A stretch of 25,371 nucleotides of DNA from a virus, in the IMG/VR virus record IMGVR_UViG_3300020457_000086, positions 1-25,371 of that record; one strand, 5' to 3'. Position 1 is the stretch's first letter; every line of letters begins with the position of its first letter. Shown piece after piece: positions 22,518 to 25,371 of the stretch. The notes beneath the pieces were generated by a model that did not search any database, was not told the origin of the DNA, and saw nothing but the letters and a program-made list of their open reading frames with translations. A program made the translations under genes and the position numbers.

Positions 22518-22787
22518 ATGAAAAAATATCCACCCCTACTACAACAGGGAAAGAATCTCGTATTGACAATCGGGAGGATAGTTGATACAATACGAGATAA
22601 GAACTCGCAGTTAGTAACTCCGAGAAAGATGTATTGGCGACGCATCGAGATATGTAAAAGTTGTTCGAGTTGTGACCAGAGACAGAAAAGATGTATGGAA
22701 TGTGGATGTTTTATCCCTGCCAAAGCAAAGATTGTTGTTGAGGCTTGCCCACTAGGGAAATGGGAAGAAGATGAACTTATTGATTGA
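22518..22787 (+). CDS. Small zinc-ribbon protein (89 aa)
   Basis: The N-terminus is helical (PPLLQQGKNLVLTIGRIVD). The C-terminal part contains CKSCSSC (Cys46, Cys49, Cys52), RCMECGC (Cys59, Cys62, Cys64) and ACPLGKW (Cys77), the pattern of a small Cys-rich zinc ribbon frequent in T4-like marine phages. The full-length start at 22518 is favoured because the N-terminal Leu-rich helix is also present in the family as I recall it. A TTGACA-N17-TACAAT match inside the gene, and an in-frame ATG at 22629, would allow a 52-aa form with the zinc ribbon only. The gene overlaps the following oxygenase by 17 bases. Function is unknown; structural metal binding is likely. Confidence 0.75.
   Translation: MKKYPPLLQQGKNLVLTIGRIVDTIRDKNSQLVTPRKMYWRRIEICKSCSSCDQRQKRCMECGCFIPAKAKIVVEACPLGKWEEDELID
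22563..22591 (+). promoter_or_regulatory. Possible internal sigma70-type promoter, TTGACA-N17-TACAAT
   Basis: TTGACA is at 22563-22568 and TACAAT at 22586-22591 with a 17-base spacer, eleven of twelve consensus bases. It lies inside the zinc-ribbon ORF, so it may be chance, or may drive a short zinc-ribbon form and the oxygenase gene. Confidence 0.35.
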
Positions 22788-23307
22788 GGACAATTTTTTT
22801 AAAAATCCTGATGTATTGAGAAGGATGGCATTGGATTGCGATTATATTGATAGTGAACAAGTTAAAATTGATGTAGGTTGGAGAGGATATAGAACAGATG
22901 AGTTTGAAGTTATAGGTAATGAAGATTTGATTACTGCAAGTGATGAAGTCAGACAGGCAGTATGTAAACATTATAATCTAGAGGGGTATTCTATATCTTC
23001 ACATTTTCATTTGTCTCATTTAGGAACTAAGAAAACTCTACCAGACTTTGAGAATAAGAAATATCATTTCGATCAATGTGAATATGCAGGGGTTGTATAT
23101 TTAAAACCGAGTCCACCCAAAGGAACAGGAACATCTATTTTAGATGGTGCGAGAAATAAAATAGAGAGTGTTGATAACAAATACAATCGTTTAACTGCTT
23201 ACCCTGCACATCATATTCATGCACCCACAGATTTGTTTGGGAATGATTTTACTACAGGTAGATTGACCCTTACATTTTTTATGGCAAAAGATTGGACTTG
23301 GGATTGA
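22771..23307 (+). CDS. 2-oxoglutarate/Fe(II)-dependent oxygenase-like protein
   Basis: The 178-aa protein has the double-stranded beta-helix dioxygenase layout. His99-x-Asp101 (HFD) is followed by YAGVVYLKP, then a GTGTSI strand, then NRLTAYPAHHIHAP with a distal His (probably His150), and finally TTGRLTLTFF, in which Arg164 fits the 2-oxoglutarate-binding basic residue. It is near the DUF6445/prolyl-hydroxylase-like class of small phage oxygenases. The substrate cannot be told: free amino acid, peptide, nucleotide or DNA base are possible. A terminator follows about 65 bases downstream, so this is the last gene of the fibre block. It overlaps the zinc-ribbon ORF by 17 bases. Confidence 0.7.
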   Translation: MNLLIEDNFFKNPDVLRRMALDCDYIDSEQVKIDVGWRGYRTDEFEVIGNEDLITASDEVRQAVCKHYNLEGYSISSHFHLSHLGTKKTLPDFENKKYHFDQCEYAGVVYLKPSPPKGTGTSILDGARNKIESVDNKYNRLTAYPAHHIHAPTDLFGNDFTTGRLTLTFFMAKDWTWD

Positions 23308-23327
23308 AAATCTGAAAATACATACAT

Positions 23328-23341
23328 AACCTTGTAAGGTT
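23328..23341 (+). repeat. Small inverted repeat AACCTT-GT-AAGGTT
   Basis: A perfect six-base stem with a two-base centre lies just after the oxygenase stop. No T-tract follows, so it is not itself a classic terminator. It may stabilise the transcript end. Confidence 0.35.
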
Positions 23342-23373
23342 TGTTCGAGAAACTTTATATTTTTTTAAGGACA

Positions 23374-23397
23374 GGGGTGGACAACACTCCTTTTTTT
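23374..23397 (+). terminator. Rho-independent terminator
   Basis: GGGGTG (23374-23379) pairs with CACTCC (23385-23390) through five Watson-Crick pairs and one G-T pair, around a five-base loop, followed directly by seven T residues at 23391-23397. It ends the late fibre transcript at the only 120-base gap in the right-hand half of the window. Confidence 0.7.
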
Positions 23398-23407
23398 GTG
23401 CTATAAT
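23378..23407 (+). promoter_or_regulatory. Extended -10 promoter, TGGACA-N18-TATAAT
   Basis: TGcTATAAT (23399-23407) is a full extended -10 element. TGGACA at 23378-23383 is a five-of-six -35 box with an 18-base spacer. It lies partly inside the terminator hairpin, and the start point would be near 23414, 14 bases before the methyltransferase ATG. It is a host-type promoter, as expected for early or middle DNA-metabolism genes. Confidence 0.65.
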
Positions 23408-23427
23408 AAGATATATTCAATTTTATT

Positions 23428-23997
23428 ATGCTTGATAGTGGCAAACTAATGTATTCGAGTGGTAACAATGATGAGTGTTACACACCCGACTATGGTGTAG
23501 AACCAATATTGAAATACATTCCAGAGGGTGCTACTGTATGGTGTCCTTTTGATACAGAGGAGAGTCAGTTTGTAAAGCAAATATCAGAACAGAATGAAGT
23601 AGAATATTCGCATATATCAACTGGTCACGATTTTTTTGATTATGAACCTGACGAGTGGGATGTAATGGTATCAAACCCACCATTCACAAATAAGAGAAAG
23701 TATTTTGAAAGAGCATTAGATCTTGGCAAACCCTTTGCCTTGATAATGACAAATACTTGGTTGAATGACTCAGCACCAAAACAACTGTTCAAAGATAAAG
23801 ACCTACAGTTGTTGATGTTTGATAAGAGAATGAAATTTATAAGTCCTGATGGTAGAAAAAATGATAAGATCACATTCAGCAGTAGTTACTATTGTTGGAA
23901 CTTTCTACCAAAACAAATTATTATGGAAGAACTACAAGTGACAAATAAGAAAGTGGCACAAGATGTAGAGACACCCCTTACAAAACTGTTATCATAG
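23428..23997 (+). CDS. NPPF-motif DNA methyltransferase-like protein (189 aa)
   Basis: The sequence DECYTPDYGVEPILKYIP, TVWCPFDTEESQFVK and then DVMVSNPPFTNKRKYFERAL follows the layout of N6-adenine methyltransferase-superfamily proteins, with motif IV NPPF at residues 83-86. The SAM-binding motif I would be at CPFDTEESQFV, but it lacks the usual Gly-rich loop, so SAM binding is not certain. The C-terminal helix region is Lys-rich. It lies 20 bases before the UvsW-like helicase gene, and a DNA methyltransferase fragment follows the helicase, suggesting a modification or anti-restriction function. It could instead be a catalytically changed relative. No close named family is recognised. Confidence 0.62.
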   Translation: MLDSGKLMYSSGNNDECYTPDYGVEPILKYIPEGATVWCPFDTEESQFVKQISEQNEVEYSHISTGHDFFDYEPDEWDVMVSNPPFTNKRKYFERALDLGKPFALIMTNTWLNDSAPKQLFKDKDLQLLMFDKRMKFISPDGRKNDKITFSSSYYCWNFLPKQIIMEELQVTNKKVAQDVETPLTKLLS

Positions 23998-24016
23998 GTA
24001 TATCAAAAGAAATACT

Positions 24017-25186
24017 ATGCAACTAAGACCACATCAAAACGAAGCACTTACAAAGATGAGATTCAGTAGAAAAGGACAAGTGATTGTTCCTACTGGTGGT
24101 GGTAAGACAATGTGCATGATCGAAGATGCGAAGAGAAGATTTGCACAGGATAGTTTACCAAAGACTATTGTAGTTGTTGCACCTCGCATCTTACTTGCAA
24201 GTCAGTTATCAGCAGAGTTCCTAGAGTTCATTACCGATGCTGATGTGATTCACGTTCATAGTGGAGAGACACATCACAAGAGTACAACAAAGGCAGATGA
24301 GTTAGAGTATATGGTTAACAATAGTACAGAGAACTTACTTATATTCACTACATATCATTCACTACACAGAGTCGAGGAGACAGGTATTGAAGTTGATACT
24401 ATCTACTTTGACGAAGCACATAATTCAGTACAGAAGAACTTTTACCCTGCTACTGATTACTTCTCAAGAAATGCAGATAGGTGCTACTTCTTTACAGCAA
24501 CACCAAAGCACAGTCGTACAGGTGCAAAGGCAGGTATGAACTGGTCAAAGACTTATGGTAATGTGATATGCCAAATCCCTGCACCAAGACTTGTCAAGCA
24601 GGGATATATACTACCACCAAAGGTTCAAGTCTATAAGTCAAGAATACTTAAGAAAGATGAGTTAGTTGCTGATAGAGACAATGAGCAAATGATTGATGCT
24701 ATTGATAACCTAGACAAAGATAAGGTATTGATATGTGCTAAGTCAACCAGACAGATTGTTGCACTTGTATCACAGACAGACTTTGTGAAGCAACTTGCAG
24801 TTCGTGGTTACTCTTATATGTACATCACAGCAAAGACAGGTGCGGTTATTGACGGAGAGAAGGTTGACAGAGAGACTTTCTTTGATACTCTTAATGAATG
24901 GGGTAGAAACGGTAAAAAGTTTGTTGTACTTCATCACAGCATACTCTCAGAGGGTATCAATGTCAATGGTCTTGAAGCAGTATTGTTTATGAGATCAATG
25001 GATTACATAGGTATCTCACAGACAATCGGTAGAGTTATTCGTAAGGGTAATGCAGACAAAGTATTTGGACTTGTATGTATTCCTGTTTACTCTAACGTAG
25101 GTATCTCTACTGCAAGAAAGGTCGAAGCAGTTGTTGATACTATATTCAACAAAGGAGAGGCGGCAACATCAATCGTAAACACATGA
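24017..25186 (+). CDS. uvsW: SF2 DNA/RNA helicase, UvsW-like
   Basis: The 389-aa protein contains the SF2 motifs in order: RPHQNEAL near the N-terminus, Walker A PTGGGKT at residues 25-31, VVVAPRILLASQ, DEAH at 132-135, TATP at 160-163, LICAKSTRQIVAL, the SEGINV motif and QTIGRVIRKGN as motif VI. In T4, UvsW is about 587 aa and unwinds branched DNA and R-loops to switch replication from origins to recombination; this is a shorter protein with both helicase cores but no large N-terminal domain. It may therefore be a UvsW relative or a generic Res-subunit-like helicase. The stop overlaps the next ATG by four bases. Confidence 0.8.
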   Translation: MQLRPHQNEALTKMRFSRKGQVIVPTGGGKTMCMIEDAKRRFAQDSLPKTIVVVAPRILLASQLSAEFLEFITDADVIHVHSGETHHKSTTKADELEYMVNNSTENLLIFTTYHSLHRVEETGIEVDTIYFDEAHNSVQKNFYPATDYFSRNADRCYFFTATPKHSRTGAKAGMNWSKTYGNVICQIPAPRLVKQGYILPPKVQVYKSRILKKDELVADRDNEQMIDAIDNLDKDKVLICAKSTRQIVALVSQTDFVKQLAVRGYSYMYITAKTGAVIDGEKVDRETFFDTLNEWGRNGKKFVVLHHSILSEGINVNGLEAVLFMRSMDYIGISQTIGRVIRKGNADKVFGLVCIPVYSNVGISTARKVEAVVDTIFNKGEAATSIVNT

Positions 25187-25287
25187 AAACAGATTTATTA
25201 CTAAGGATATACAAAGTGGTTAGGGTAGAACCTAAACCACAATATAAACCAGTTCGCAAACATTACAACATTCATACTTACGGATGA
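25183..25287 (+). CDS. Small basic protein (34 aa) between helicase and methyltransferase
   Basis: An ATG overlapping the helicase stop (ATGA) opens a 34-codon frame starting MKTDLLLRIYKVVRVEPK and ending in YNIHTYG with TGA at 25285-25287. That stop in turn overlaps the next ATG at 25284. The double ATGA linkage supports a translated ORF. It is basic and has no recognised family. Confidence 0.5.
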   Translation: MKTDLLLRIYKVVRVEPKPQYKPVRKHYNIHTYG

Positions 25288-25371
25288 AGGACACAATTTT
25301 ATTTGGAAACTGTCAAGATACATTAAAACAGTTTGACCCCCATAGTGCAAGGACTTGCGTGACATCCCCAC
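25284..25371 (+). CDS. DNA methyltransferase, N-terminal fragment (TSPP motif)
   Basis: An ATG at 25284 opens MKDTILFGNCQDTLKQFDP, followed by a TCVTSP segment at the window edge, with the next codon starting C. The layout GNCQDTLKQF, then Arg/Thr-Cys-Val-TSPP, is the start of N6/N4 DNA amino-methyltransferases (the family of motif TSPPY). About 29 residues are visible, and only the first part of the TSPP motif is in the window. It may work with the NPPF protein upstream in phage DNA modification. Confidence 0.6.
   Translation, partial: MKDTILFGNCQDTLKQFDPHSARTCVTSP

Noticed and set aside
23328-23341. AACCTT-GT-AAGGTT hairpin as a terminator
   Set aside because: No T-tract follows; the better terminator is the GC-richer hairpin with seven T residues at 23374-23397.
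1-25371. tRNA genes, CRISPR arrays, insertion sequences, integrase, attachment sites
   Set aside because: No cloverleaf-like sequence, regular spaced direct repeats, transposase motif or integrase motif was seen by eye; the repeats found are inside fibre genes.

Overview
The window is a 25 kb piece of an AT-rich, T4-superfamily contractile-tail phage genome of the marine type (cyanomyovirus or pelagimyovirus; the host cannot be read from this stretch). The evidence is a head-completion nuclease like T4 gp4, baseplate hub genes like gp26, gp27 and gp5, T4-style late promoters (TATAAATA or CTAAATA), very large tail-fibre genes typical of marine T4-like phages, and a flavin-dependent halogenase of the kind I recall from cyanophage Syn10 (VirX1). 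There is no rRNA, tRNA, CRISPR array, integrase or insertion sequence that I can see.

Layout. Positions 1-1102 are on the minus strand: a partial unknown gene, a 116-aa conserved-looking protein, and the gp4-like nuclease. A 30-bp gap with back-to-back late promoters separates these from the rightward genes. Positions 1133-10372 form the baseplate hub and tail-initiation block: a tail-tube-fold protein (gp48/gp54-like), gp26, a small gp51-like ORF, two membrane-segment/coiled-coil proteins that look like a tape measure in two parts, gp27, a lysozyme-less gp5, a 644-aa structural protein with a His-containing segment and a poly-Pro tail, and a short beta-helix spike-like protein. Positions 10375-22502 are fibres and adhesins: a tail-collar-domain fibre, an island of three small ORFs behind a perfect sigma70-type promoter, a 1787-aa fibre ending in a self-cleaving S74 chaperone, a 635-aa repeat fibre, the halogenase, two small Trp-containing ORFs, and a Gly-rich, Cys-rich putative adhesin. 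A zinc-ribbon protein and a 2-oxoglutarate/Fe(II) oxygenase follow. At 23.3-23.4 kb a terminator and an extended -10 promoter end this block and start a DNA-metabolism block: an NPPF methyltransferase-like protein, a UvsW-like SF2 helicase, a 34-aa ORF and the start of a TSPP-type DNA methyltransferase.

How it fits together. The structural genes are closely packed, often with ATGA overlaps, and late promoters recur at small gaps, as expected for a late transcript that builds baseplate hub, tail and fibres. The most interesting signals are: (1) a U UUU UUC slippery heptamer just before the gp26 stop, with the gp51-like ORF in the -1 frame, which predicts a gp26-gp51 fusion analogous to lambda G/GT and lying directly upstream of the putative tape measure; (2) a halogenase with intact catalytic motifs embedded between fibre and adhesin genes; (3) a consensus host-type promoter serving a small-gene island inside the late tail region; and (4) a Gly-rich adhesin with a nine-cysteine, aromatic insert.
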